DNA of 64,000 bases. Source: Euclidia mi (taxonomy: Eukaryota > Arthropoda > Insecta > Lepidoptera > Erebidae). The translations under genes and the position numbers were made by a program. This document shows, piece by piece, positions 53,085 to 63,355 of this stretch. The DNA is taken from positions 53,544,047 to 53,608,046 of the forward strand of contig OX123197.2 of assembly GCA_944739405.2 (NCBI GenBank). Direction: 5' to 3'. Each line of letters starts with the position of its first letter. The stretch's first letter is position 1. The notes beneath the pieces are model-generated. The model did no database searches. It saw only the letters and a list, made by a program, of their open reading frames with translations, and was not told the DNA's origin.

Positions 53085-53120
53085 AATTTGATGTTCAAGT
53101 GTCTACTTGAACATCAAATT
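53085..53120. repeat. 16-bp perfect hairpin at the end of the transposase remnant
   Basis: AATTTGATGTTCAAGT, loop GTCT, then the exact inverse ACTTGAACATCAAATT. The left arm includes the codons after GFPN, so the right arm is an inverted duplication of coding sequence at the breakpoint. Confidence 0.9.
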
Positions 53121-54753
53121 ATACATGTACATTCTGCCTTCCGAAATATACTAGAACATCAAAGCTAAATACTCATATGCCAAACATAAGAAACAGGAAA
53201 TTAAATAATATTTTCAAACGTTGTAGCTGTGCTTTTAACCCAACTATGGCAGAGCTCAGATGAACTTAGTTCATCTGAGTGACGGAGCTAAAAAGAAAGA
53301 GTAATGTTTTTACACATTGGGAATGGAAGTGTTAGTAGTAGATAATGATATGACTATAGATAGTGACCAGCAGTGGTTTGGTACTTAAATAAATTAGATT
53401 AGATAGATAATGTCATACCTATGTGATAGTTTGAAGTATTAGTACAATAAGATCTTCCTGATCTCTTTTTAATATTGCCATACCTAAATGACAGGAACAG
53501 TTATGTTAATGATGCTTTATATAATGTTCCTAATTTATCAATATATTCTACCTACATTTTATGGAGTCCTGTAAAGAATTTAAGTACCTACATAATTCAA
53601 TTAAATAATGTCTGAATTATGATGAAAAGTGTTTTTAAATTAATTGCATAGTATAGAAGATCTTAGTATAAAAGAATATGATGTAATGAGTGGTGTGTTT
53701 ATAAATATTTACTTATCTCTCTTACAGATACAAAATTCAAGCAAACGGGCAACTTCTTTATGAGTTTTGTGACCGCTCATATCCATCTGTTTGAGACATA
53801 CATATATGTGAGGATTCTGCAAAGCCAGTATGAAGAAAGTTGCTTTGCTAGTAGATGCAAAAGTGAAGATTTGTTATAGTTAGTATATGAGAATAGTGTT
53901 CAATATTTGTGTCTATAATTGGAACCAATAATTCTTAATAAATTCATGTACAGAAATTATTTATCTTTAATAAAACAACATTGTTAATAATAACACATAA
54001 TTATGAGTTTTATTTTCCTTCTTGATACAGTTACAACACATGAAACACAAATAATATTTTAATTGTAATAGGAATGTATCTATGATCTAACTCAATCTTC
54101 AATATTTTATGTTTTGGTTTTGCCAATTCTTCTTCGAATATAAACACCTTTAGTAGTTAACTCGCTATCTTTAATTATAGTATTTACTCCTATCGATATA
54201 ATCACTTTTCTTTGAGGTGTGAACTGCATAACCTTGCTGTATCATTTCCTTTGGAATTTGTTATCCATAGAGCATTTTCCATTGATATCTTCGTTTTGGC
54301 TCTAAGAGAAACATACGAGCTACTCGGTATTTAACAATTCAACGCAGTGCATTGAGATTATTGAGAAATATAACAAACTAGGACTTTGTTTACAAAAAGG
54401 TATGAGTTTTGAACTTTTGACAGTTCTTACTTCAAAACATGATTTGACTTTGACAGCTAAACATAACAAATATTATTGAGTTGAATGGTTAAATTCATTG
54501 TTTTTTTGCTATTTACGAACTTTAATACAACTTTAGAGTGCTTATAACACTAGTAATGATTATTTAAAAAATATATAAATGAAATCTGGCATGAAAAATA
54601 ATCAAATTTCATGGTAGTTTTTCAAAAATCATTTCTTCTAATGGTTTTTTTTATCTATGGCAATACAACAATGCCATTCTGCCACCATTCAATTACGAGA
54701 CCACTGATCGATCACTGAACTAACATAATGAATTACCAGACTACGAACTTTTG
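53121..54753. other. No gene recognised; one 11-bp hairpin
   Basis: CTCAGATGAAC-TTA-GTTCATCTGAG at 53255-53279 is a perfect hairpin. The remainder is AT-rich, with phrases such as TTTGACAGTTC repeated at 54415, but no element ends I can pair. Confidence 0.4.
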
Positions 54754-55014
54754 TCAAAATGACAATGAGATCGTGTTGGAATGACGAATGTGTTTAAAAT
54801 AGCAGACTTGAGGCCCTGAATGAGGCTCGAGATCCGTGGCAAGCCTTTCTATGAGAAACAGAGCCATTGGTTTTGATATACGCCAAAGCAACTGGAATTC
54901 TCTGTCGTTCAACGTAAAAGAGTCACAGAGATCCCTAATTCGCTTTCTTTGAACTTTTCTCGCGTGGCGCTCTTCATATAAGGTTATTAAATAATTATAA
55001 AAAGGGACTGCCAT
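54754..55014 (-). pseudogene. PIF/Harbinger transposase N-terminal fragment
   Basis: Frame of 86 codons beginning MAVPFYNYLITLYEERHARK, then RIRDLCDSFTLNDREFQLLW and FLIERLATDLEPHSGP, which fits the start of a Harbinger transposase (RxxRD...F...F...FRL...I..L...L.P.SG). It ends soon after the SGP motif, with none of the catalytic part. It is 1.6 kb away and opposite in orientation to the other Harbinger piece. The two differ in sequence, so they are probably different copies. Confidence 0.65.
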
Positions 55015-55214
55015 TTTCTTTGTTGTTTTAAAGAAATATTTTTAGTTACTCGTGTAGTTCTCGTCGTATGAAAGCATGACGACTATTATTACTATTTTAG
55101 TTGTCAAAATTTGTCATAATCGAGTAATATTGGGCCGTCATGTTAGGAATCGTCGAGAGAAATGCCACAGATAAGTAAAAACGACTATTATAGCTACATT
55201 TGACATAACGAGTC

Positions 55215-55445
55215 GAATCGTGTGTGTAACCATGTTAGAGTCAGCGAGTTAATAGAGATAATCGTCATAAACACGAGTAAACGTGTAGAGATAATTTTCT
55301 CGTGGTGCGTATGCTGGACGGGCAGGTCTTTTTGTGAAGAACGATGGTGCATCGTTACAGACGAATGGCAATGTCTTTGCCCAAGAGCTTTTCTGCAATT
55401 TTGAGTGGTGTGGGACAGTTCATCATCAACTACCTAGCGCTGCTT
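55215..55445. repeat. Third diverged piece (C) of the unknown segment at 48.5-49.1 kb
   Basis: GTGAAGAACGATGGTGCATC, GACGAATGGCAATGT, GCCCAAGAGCTTTTC matches segment A (GAAGAACGACGGTGCATCGC, GACGAAAGGCAATGT). Just upstream, TTCTCGTGGTGCGTATGCTG matches the reverse complement of segment B (TATCTCGTGGTGCGTATCCT). It thus joins parts of A and B in opposite relative orientation. Confidence 0.5.
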
Positions 55446-56354
55446 TGAGCTTATCGCTAAAGAGATTTGGAAAAATCACTACATAAATTTACTAAATCAG
55501 AAAGGTTGCCTAAATAAAACAGTTTTTAGCGATTACGTAGATTGCCAGCTTTTTATTAGTTACTGTGAGTTTTCTTTTCGTTTTATCTTTTATTATGGTT
55601 GTATAGCTATAATGAAATATTAGGAGGCTGCAGATCTAACACCGACTCTGCACCGCTTAAATTAACGAGGTTCTAACCAAGCTTAGCACTCGAAAATGCA
55701 GAGCAAAATACCCCCACGTTCCATCGAGTTTTTACACGACAGAGAGATAGGGGTCTATGTTGAAACCGCCAGCCTTTCACGAACATGATTGTATCACTCG
55801 TTCCTGCATCGAAGTATTATTTTTTACATTAATGAGCAAAAACTTGCATTTTGATAACATCGAGTGGATTGAAGTGCTTTAACGGATTGCCAGGCTGTGG
55901 GTTCACAGAGTTGTGATAGAAAGTCCTATGTGATCACATTTGTGGTTTCGTTTGACTCGGCGTATTTTTATGTCTGCGGGGTATTTTGGTCTTTTAAGAT
56001 TTGAGAGGGATTTTCAGTTTAGTAATCTAGTGCACTGGCGAAATTCTGAAAAAGTAATAACTGCATACATAAGTTAAGTGCATTTAACGATTTATTGACA
56101 TTATAATGAACAAAATTATATGGTTAAGAGATGCAATGGGTGGTGCAGTCTTTTCGATGTGCTGCGTTATATAACACGCCAGAAATAATTATAATTGGCA
56201 AAAAGTAGTAATTGATAAGAAATCATATCCAGGGATGAATCAAGTTATGGTTCACATATACCTACCTATATAATACCACAGCCAAAGTAGATAAAACTTG
56301 CCTGGTTCAGACTTTGTCTACTTATTATACTAACTCTGTATCAGATATACACAC
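55446..56354. other. No recognisable feature
   Basis: AT-rich spacer. I saw no assignable motif. Confidence 0.35.
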
Positions 56355-56613
56355 CTGTATATAATATTCTTAGCCCTATTATGAGACGAGCTTGCGGGGG
56401 ATGGAAGGGTGGTATTAGCATAGGAGGCATGAAAATCACAAACCTTAGATACGCTGATGATACTACGCTGTTTGCTGCGAATGAATGCGAGATGGCCAAG
56501 CTCATTGATAGAGTGGAGCGAGTGAGTCAACAAGTAGGCCTCTCTATGAACAAAACTAAGACGAAGGTGATGATCGTAGATCGATCCAAATAACTGGAAC
56601 TCACAGGAAGCTT

Positions 56614-57404
56614 TTTAATAATAATAATAATATATTTATTTGCAAGAAACACGGTAGGTACACAGTTGTTACATGCATTTTAAAAATGAGCATTGACATG
56701 TTTCGCCGGCGCAGCGGCATGTAAATTAATTCCCAAATTCAGGGTATAATATAACTGTGAGATGACAATTATAATAATTAAAATAAAATTTTGTGACGGT
56801 GCAGAGGAGGAAGCGTCGTCAGAAGACCGTCAAGAACTGTTGCGGTTCGGCTCCTGTGGAGCCTGGTGCAACCCTGCGCGCTGCCGCACCGAACACACCC
56901 GTGTACATCTCTCGCCTGCACTTCACCACTAAGGCGGAGGACATCGCGGAGTACGTGCGCCAAAAGTCCAAGTACATGCCGAGAGTACAGCTGCTGGAGT
57001 CGCGACGCAACGTCAACTTCAAGGCGTTTGTGGTGCGGATCCCGACGTGCTTTCTGCCTGTTGTTATGAAGGAGGACTTTTGGCCGAAAGGTGTGGTGTT
57101 CCGTCGCTTCCGCGGACAAGTGCCACCAGAACGCACAACATTATCGTGGCCGTAGATAAGTGAAGCAATTTTAACATAGTATATAAGTATATTTCTATTA
57201 TTTACTAACAAAAATTGTATATTGTATGTATGTTAGTATGTAAGGTATGTATCTAAATAAAAAATATATATGTCAACCCATTGTCTAGCACCCATAGTAC
57301 AAGCTCTGCTTAGTTTGGGACTAGATGGTGATGCATGTAATATATGTATTGTGTATTTACTTATTTAAATAAATTGATTGATTTTGATTTTGAATTGATT
57401 GAAT
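56614..57404 (+). mobile_element. Chimeric LINE-derived insert with AGCTT duplication
   Basis: AGCTT lies at both borders (56609-56613 and 57405-57409), and removing the insert with one AGCTT rejoins the RTE frame (LELTGS to LQLDIV). The left end, TTTAATAATAATAATAATAT then TATTTGCAAGAAACACGG, reads as the 3' tail of a minus-strand element. The right end, with TACAAGCTCTGCTTAGTTTG and TGATTGATTTTGATTTTG, is the 3' tail of a plus-strand element. Two tails facing outward suggest a chimera or a 5' inversion during insertion. The right tail matches SINE family 2. Confidence 0.75.
56793..57155 (+). CDS. ORF1-like protein fragment of a LINE (RRM-like fold)
   Basis: A 120-codon frame, GC-rich relative to its surroundings. 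After a basic start (RRKRRQKTVKN) comes PVYISRLHFTTKAEDIAEYV, RVQLLESRRNVNFKAFVVRI and MKEDFWPKGVVFRRFRGQVP. I associate V.(I/V)SRL....T..DI..Y and FKSFVV..P....FWP.GV..R.F with ORF1 proteins of insect LINEs, which bind element RNA. Only the C-terminal part of such an ORF1 is here, and it is followed directly by a 3' tail, so ORF2 is missing. The assignment is from memory of the family, not a search. Confidence 0.6.
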   Translation: MTVQRRKRRQKTVKNCCGSAPVEPGATLRAAAPNTPVYISRLHFTTKAEDIAEYVRQKSKYMPRVQLLESRRNVNFKAFVVRIPTCFLPVVMKEDFWPKGVVFRRFRGQVPPERTTLSWP

Positions 57405-58030
57405 AGCTTGCAACTAGATATCGTCGATGAGTTCACCTACTTGGGTTCATGTATAAGCTGTGACGGCTCATCGGAGAAAGAAGTGCGGCGCTGAATCGGC
57501 GTGGCTAAAACAGCTATGACACGGCTCCTAAAGATCTGGAATGACAGAAGCATCACAACGACAACTAAAATGAAACTAGTACACACACTCGTCTTCCCTA
57601 TATTTCTTTATGGCGCTGAAACGTGGACCCTAAAAGCAGCTGACCGCAGACGTATTGACGCCTTTGAGATGTAGTGTTGGCGCAACATACTAAGGATACC
57701 ATATTCTGCGCGTAGGACAAACGTCTCAATACGTAATCAACTCAGGATCACCATCAGACTCTCGACCACATGCCTCTACCGCACTCTGGAATACTTCGGG
57801 CATATTGCAAGGCGTAATCGAAATCGAAAATCGAAGGACGAAGACCTAGAGGACGCAGCCCCACACGATGGACCGATCAAATTCACACCACCCTCGAGAC
57901 CGGCATCCATAATGCTATCCAAGCTGCTCAGGACCGCAATAAGTGGCAGACTATCATAAAAGACAACATCCTAAAGGGAGGTCGCAACCCTCAGAAATGA
58001 GGAATCGACACGCAGAGAGAGATATTCTTA

Positions 58031-58475
58031 GCCCGAATTACCCAGACTAGGAGCAACTCATCATACCTGATCATCAAATAAAGAAATGTCGTGGCTGGGG
58101 AACGAGCACTACTGACTACTGATCGCCAGCTAAACAACCAGGGTATCTAAAACCTAGACCTATCAAAGCATGCATCCCTTAAAACCTTTCCTAAATCATA
58201 ACAGCGACTTCAAATTTTCCTCACATGAACACAAAAGTTCTAAATAAAATTATACCAATATTATGTCCGGCTATGACAAATTGACATATTGACCTACAAA
58301 CTTAGGAGACTTGTGTAGTTCTTGAGTTTGTCCCTAGAGGGCGCTGTCTGAGAAAATAAAGTTCTTTTTAGTATGAGAGTTGGGCGTCGTTTTGAAAAGT
58401 GTTTAGAGACAGGTGTTGTGTGGTTTTGAGAGTGTTAATGGTTATACCAGTGATGCCTTTTTACTGCTTATATTA
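58031..58475. other. No recognisable feature
   Basis: Beginning may be 3' UTR of the RTE copy (AATAAAGAAATGTCG at 58076). The rest is unassigned. Confidence 0.4.
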
Positions 58476-58683
58476 TCTTAATATATAAAATCCTTGCGTT
58501 ACTGACTGACTGACAGACACGCTAATGCCGAAACTATTGGGCGCAGGAAGCTGAAATTTGGCATGTATGTTCCTTTGGGACCGTAGGGGTGCACTAAGAA
58601 GGGATTTCCCGAAATTCCCACGGGATCAGGCCAAAACGGGTAAATTAAAAAAAATTGCAGGCGTAGCTGCTGGCGTCCTCTAG
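58476..58683 (+). mobile_element. Intact 208-bp non-autonomous Helitron
   Basis: Starts TCTTAATATATAAAATCCTT after a host A and ends GCGTCCTCTAG before a host T. A short stem GCAG...CTGC lies just before the CTAG end. TC/CTAG ends between A and T, without target duplication, are the Helitron hallmark. The 5' end matches that of the larger Helitron at 48.48 kb and the 3' end matches the fragment at 7.06 kb. Interior: GACTGACTGACAGACACGCT and GAAGCTGAAATTTGGCATGT. No frame. Confidence 0.88.
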
Positions 58684-58739
58684 TATTTTATAATTGTAAA
58701 GCAATGTTAGTTATAGTTAGGTAGTTCTAGTTCGTAAGG

Positions 58740-58975
58740 CAAACCAAAGTCATTGACATAGCTCTTCGAATAGTCAAGCCGAAGTGGCAGTAAGCAGGGC
58801 ACAAAGCCAGAACAACCAATAGCCGGCAGAGGTAGTACTTCCGCAAAGTGGACTGACAATCTTGTTGGGATCGCAGGCAGCGGATGGATGCGGGTGGCTC
58901 AAGATCGGTCTATGTGGAGAGCTTCGGGGGAGGATTTGTCCAGCAGTGGACATCTTTCAGCTGATATGAAAACAC
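58740..58975 (+). pseudogene. LINE reverse transcriptase C-terminal remnant
   Basis: Broken frames give VKPKWQ (compare KWSWVGHI at 2.0 kb), GRSTSAKWTDNLVGIAGSGW-like text and WMRVAQDRSMWRASGEDL, then GFVQQWTSFS, the usual end RW.DD...AG..W.R.AQDR..WR..GEA.VQQW. The last bases CCAGCAGTGGACATCTTTCA, GCTGATATGAA are a short 3' UTR. Dead, strongly 5'-truncated. Confidence 0.7.
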
Positions 58976-59087
58976 TGCTGTGTCTGTCTGCGGTAGATAC
59001 AAAAACAACTGAACGGGTTTTCATCTCTTTTATTTAGCAATAAATCAGACCAGTTATTAAATAGCTCACATAATATTTCCCTTCACA

Positions 59088-59290
59088 GGGCAGCAATAGC
59101 CGAGTAGATATACTAACACGGCGAGCACGTTAAACCGTCGGTCCAAGCTGTCATGAAGATCTTTGTCAGTCGTTACTCGGATTCGGTTCCCTCAAATAAA
59201 ATGATAATAGTCTTAACCATAGAATATGGCTATCCTTTCGGGTCGCTGAGGTCAGACGACAGTCACTCTGTAGAAAACCTGATATTCTCT
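59088..59290 (+). mobile_element. SINE family 3, diverged
   Basis: CAGCAATAGCCGAGTAGATA (head), GCGAGCACGTTAAACCGTCG, ATGAAGATCTTTGTCAGTCG, ATAGAATATGGCTATCCTTT, GTCAGACGACAGTCACTCTG and AACCTGATATTCTCTC. The core is shortened and the 3' end is missing. Confidence 0.75.
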
Positions 59291-60394
59291 CAAATCTGCA
59301 GGCCGATTCAGAATGTCATGACAAGTAATCGTACGATATGTCAAAGAACAATGCCCATTTTTCTTAGAGACGCCGGCCCAGGTGTGGACCGTCAAAAATC
59401 GTAGTAGTTGTTATTGCATTCGATAAAAGAGTTTTAAACTAGAATTTTGAGATTAATTAGAGGTCCGCCACAATCATAGTTTTATTACAAGAAGTACTTT
59501 TTTATGCTCAAAAAACATTAGGTGTGTACGTACTTTTATTAGGATGGTTACAGTATTTCGTAGATTTGAGTAGAAAAGAATGAGTTAATCGCTGGTAAGG
59601 TTGGAAATCCTAAAGAAAAAGGCAGAAGTCGTAAAAGATCCACAAACATTCACAATGCGCACGAGTAAAACAAATAACAAACAAAATAAATTGAATATGA
59701 CTTGAACATGACATTATTGTCATTTACTAAGAGTCATAAAAGTGTTGCCATTTTACAGTTTTTAAATGATATTTAATAATCGATATAGATTTCGGTCATA
59801 GGTTATATATCTATATTTTTTATTCAAAATGGAACTTATTTGTAGTTAATCGCTTAAATACCTTAAAAATATACATATCAAAAATGTTTAAGGGCCAAGT
59901 AACGATTTGCTAGCTACTAAAATCATTTTGAGTGGAGAAAATGTGAAATCGATGAAGATAATCTATTTAATATTATGATTTCTTTACTGGCAATTTCTGA
60001 TCTATTACGTGTTGGCTATTTAGACGTTAACACACCTTTTTAAACCTATTTATTGAATAAGTTTCTCGGCACACTTCTAGTAACGCCTATAAATTAAGTC
60101 ATAAATAAAAAGGATTATTCAACAACAAATTTAAACTCTATTGTGCTGTTCATGAGTTCCAAACTGGGCCAGAAATGGGCATTGTTCTTTTTGTCCTCGT
60201 CTTTTAGCCGATTATCAGAGACATTTTGTACAAATATTCATTGAATTCGGTTTATTTATTAATTTACTTCATACTGAATGCATAAAATTGATAGGAAATG
60301 TGATAGTTTTGACAAAAAATGAGGTAGCCCGTTTGACAATTAACGGAATCGAATGTCAAATGAGATATCGAACGAGTCTGAATCGCCCCCCTGG
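59291..60394. other. No recognisable feature
   Basis: AT-rich, about 1.1 kb, with no assignable motif. Confidence 0.35.
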
Positions 60395-60455
60395 TTAGTC
60401 TCCAAGGCGAGAAGGCTTGAATGCAACTGGGATTACACTAGGACGATGAAGATGA
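60395..60455 (+). mobile_element. SINE family 3, tail scrap
   Basis: AGTCTCCAAGGCGAGAAGGC, TTGAATGCAACTGGGATTAC and GACGATGAAGATGA correspond to the 3' end of SINE 3 (CCAAGGC...GATGCAACCGGGATAACG...GATGATGA). Confidence 0.5.
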
Positions 60456-61997
60456 ATATTTCCCTTCACAATCTACCTCATCAACTCAACAAATGCCAGT
60501 GAGCGAGCTGAACTAACAAAGAACTAGTGCGGCAGGTGCTGGAGCCAGTAATGATATCCATCGCTCACTGACCGCACGCCAACATTTGTTACACCTACTT
60601 GTATCACTTGTGATCGCGTAGAATGTTTTAGTTTGATGTACAGTTTGTATGTAAAATATCGCCAGTATTTTGCCAAATGTCTTTTTAATTTTAAAGCTTT
60701 TATTTTTATCATTTGTGACATAAGAATGACACCAAAACTTGATCGAAACCCTTGACCCTTTATACAGATATAAAATTCTTCCGTTATTGACTGACTGATG
60801 AAGTGTGGAGAACACGTGTTCCTGTGAAGAGACTTAGCGCTCACGGTGGAAATCTACCCTGCTACGAATACAAGGTACGCGACATTCCTCTCTTTCTTAT
60901 TTCCTAAATTAATGCCGCTCTCCAGCTATCCTGCATTTCTACAGTCCACTCATACCCATAACCTATCAGTCAGACAAAACGTCACTTCTTTACCGCTTTC
61001 CGCCCAACTCTTTTGGTGTTTTTATACTTGGTAGCCACAGCCATTGTGGCCATACCACTTAAAATAATTAAACTTAAATAGAGTATAAATATTAGTATAG
61101 AGTATAATATAAAAAATGGCTACTAACAGCCATTTTTTTTATTATGTGATTTTTTTTACAGTCCTTCTCATTTTCTAAGTCCATACTTACATAACTTTTA
61201 TGTTTAACTATTGGCAAACTTCCATACAGTGGTATCCAGATAATTAATAAACACACTTATTATATTTACTCAAAACACCCACATTGTAGACTAATTAGAC
61301 GCCAACAGAAAAAAGTATCGTACTCGTCAAGCGAAAATTTTGCTTTGATAGGAATCGAACCCTGTCGTAGCAGTTACGGTCGCTAAGCAGTAAACATCCA
61401 TTTGTACATTCAAATCAAAACTACCAAACTAGGTAACACAGACTTTCAAAATCTACAGCAAAACACAAAATTCTAAGCACTTCCAGCACAAGTTTACAGT
61501 GCCGTGCATTGATAAATAAAGACACGCACTATCCGAAAATAAACACCGATCAAAACCTATTCCGTCAGAAAAACATCACGCGAAAGCTTCACCAACGAAC
61601 ACCGTTAATATTATTTAGCTGAACATTGGAACATATCGAACCAACCACATAATGCATATAGCAAATAAATAAAAAAGAAATGCGATTGGTATTAAATTAC
61701 ATAAACATTTTTCCGTGCCATTTACTGCGCGGGATATATGAGAACAAACAATTGTGGCAGGCGTGAACTGTTTGTATTGAAACTGCTGTGTATGCGTGGC
61801 AATTTGGTGTTGAGTTTTTTAGGGTCAAAAAGGTAATTGGAAACTGTGTTACTCCGATGTGAAGTATTGCTTTATCTGTTAGTTTGTGTGTTTTGTAGGC
61901 AAATATACTATGGTATCGACTGTATAAAACATGGATTTTGGTATTTATATTTTGTAATAATTATATTATTACTGAATATTATAGAACATAGTATTCA
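60456..61997. other. No gene recognised; one 11-bp hairpin
   Basis: AAAAAATGGCT-ACTAAC-AGCCATTTTTT at 61111-61138 is a perfect hairpin followed by T's. Two overlapping minus frames of 100 and 106 codons at 60513-60844 share bases and show no domain. Confidence 0.4.
61349..61395 (-). mobile_element. tRNA-like fragment (SINE remnant)
   Basis: The reverse complement GCTTAGCGACCGTAACTGCT, ACGACAGGGTTCGATTCCTA has a clear B box GGGTTCGATTCC. It lacks a full cloverleaf and the usual A box, so it is a SINE scrap, not a tRNA gene. Confidence 0.5.
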
Positions 61998-62150
61998 TAG
62001 TAGTCTAAACCATGGAATATCGCTATCCCTTGGGGTTGCAGAGGTCAGACAGGCAGTCGCTCTGTGAAGAAGCTAATATTCAGCCTTATCCGGTTAGACT
62101 AGTAAGCGGACCCCAGATTGAAACTGGGATAACGCTAAGAGAATGATGAT
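61998..62150 (+). mobile_element. SINE family 3, 3' half
   Basis: TCTAAACCATGGAATATCGC, TATCCCTTGGGGTTGCAGAG, GTCAGACAGGCAGTCGCTCT, CCGGTTAGACTAGTAAGCGG, ACCCCAGATTGAAACTGGGA and GAATGATGAT. Strong match to 14.4-14.6 kb. Confidence 0.85.
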
Positions 62151-62821
62151 TATAGAACATAGTATGTTGTCAATACGCTGCGAGTCTAATTTTCCCGAAG
62201 TTTTAACAGGGTCGTATCCCTTATATTTAATGTTATTAAATTATAAATAAAACGTCAATATGCGGTAAATTTGATTCGCGTGCAATTATTTAATAGCTGA
62301 CGTTTCAACCGGGTTGCATTGAATGTGGTTTATAGTAGATTAACTAAAATAAAAAATATGAAATTCAGTATCATATTTGACTAATTAAATGGTACGTTCA
62401 TATAATATGTGTTTTTATATAGCCTCCCTTCACATCCCTCAAGTAAATTTACAGCCGAAATTCTCAATTTCTTTGCGGATCACCAATCGCAAGAACATAT
62501 TTTTGAGTCGGAATATGACGTCATAAATCTTGTGCATGTCCGCGGTATCTGCGCACAAATATCACACTATAAAACATTAATGCTTCAATGGTCTAACATT
62601 GGACCTAGATTCAGACAAACATATATTTCAGACGGCCAACGGCATTCCAGTGTTGAATAGTTCGTGAAATTCAAAAGCTAAGCCTGTAGAATGGACGAGC
62701 AATTAATACACATTTGTGCGAAATAAAAATATATTTTTGTATAAAGGCATCAATGGCCTTGTGGAGAGATTCAACAAATTCCTACGCCGTGAGTATCTGA
62801 ATCGATGCCACAGCATTGCCG
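62151..62821. other. No recognisable feature
   Basis: The 83-codon plus frame at 62409-62660 has no domain I recognise. Otherwise AT-rich. Confidence 0.35.
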
Positions 62822-63055
62822 TTTGAGTTATCCCGGTTGCATCCAAGACTTACTCGCCTTGGAGACCGAGGTCCACTTTACTATTCTAACCATATATGAT
62901 AGAATTTCAGCTTTTCTACAAAGCAACTGCTGTGTGATCTCCGCACCCAAATTAACTACAATCATCTATTGAGTACGCACACTACGAACGTAACTTTGAT
63001 ACCCTCCGCATGGCAATCTGTTGGTATCTCCACTAGAATATCGCTGTCGCATTTA
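62822..63055 (-). mobile_element. SINE family 3, internally deleted
   Basis: GAGTTATCCCGGTTGCATCC, AAGACTTACTCGCCTTGGAG and ACCGAGGTCCACTTTACTAT (3' end on minus) join, after a loss of the middle, to ACCCTCCGCATGGCAATCTG and TTGGTATCTCCACTAGAATA (tRNA head). Both ends are present but the central ~150 bp are gone. Confidence 0.75.
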
Positions 63056-63355
63056 CTTTTTCGAGTATAGTACATAATCTGTGTGAGAGTTCCCCAAATT
63101 TTCTTGATAAGACAAAATCTTTGATTACTCAAAGTCGTGCAAATTAATATACGTATCTGGTTGCCATTTTACGATCATTCATACATCATCAAGTTTCAAC
63201 AAAGTTCTTAAATCCATTTGCTCAATCACTGTTTTCATTTTATCTTAAAAGCCATAAATCTTTTTAAATACATACTTTACTATAAGAAATCTAAATTGTA
63301 TTCCCATACATAATTCAATTGCAAAATCGTGGACGAAAGTATAAACAAACAATAC
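63056..63355. other. No recognisable feature
   Basis: AT-rich spacer before the 3' end of the minus-strand LINE. Confidence 0.35.

Larger units (their letters stand above)
56355..58030 (+). pseudogene. RTE-type LINE, 3' half, split by a LINE-derived insert
   Basis: Before the insert: CGGWKGGISIGGMKITNLRY and YADDTTLFAANECEMAKLID with the catalytic DD, then QVGLSMNKTKTKVMIV. After the insert: DIVDEFTYLGSCISCDGSSE, VAKTAMTRLLKIWNDRSITT, KLVHTLVFPIFLYGAETWTL, RIDAFEM (then a stop) and CWRNILRIPYSARRTNVS, ending with a frame-shifted tail near 58030. This is a classic RTE reverse transcriptase end, different from the LINE at 32.9 kb. 5'-truncated, with several stops and frameshifts: an old dead copy. 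Confidence 0.88.
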
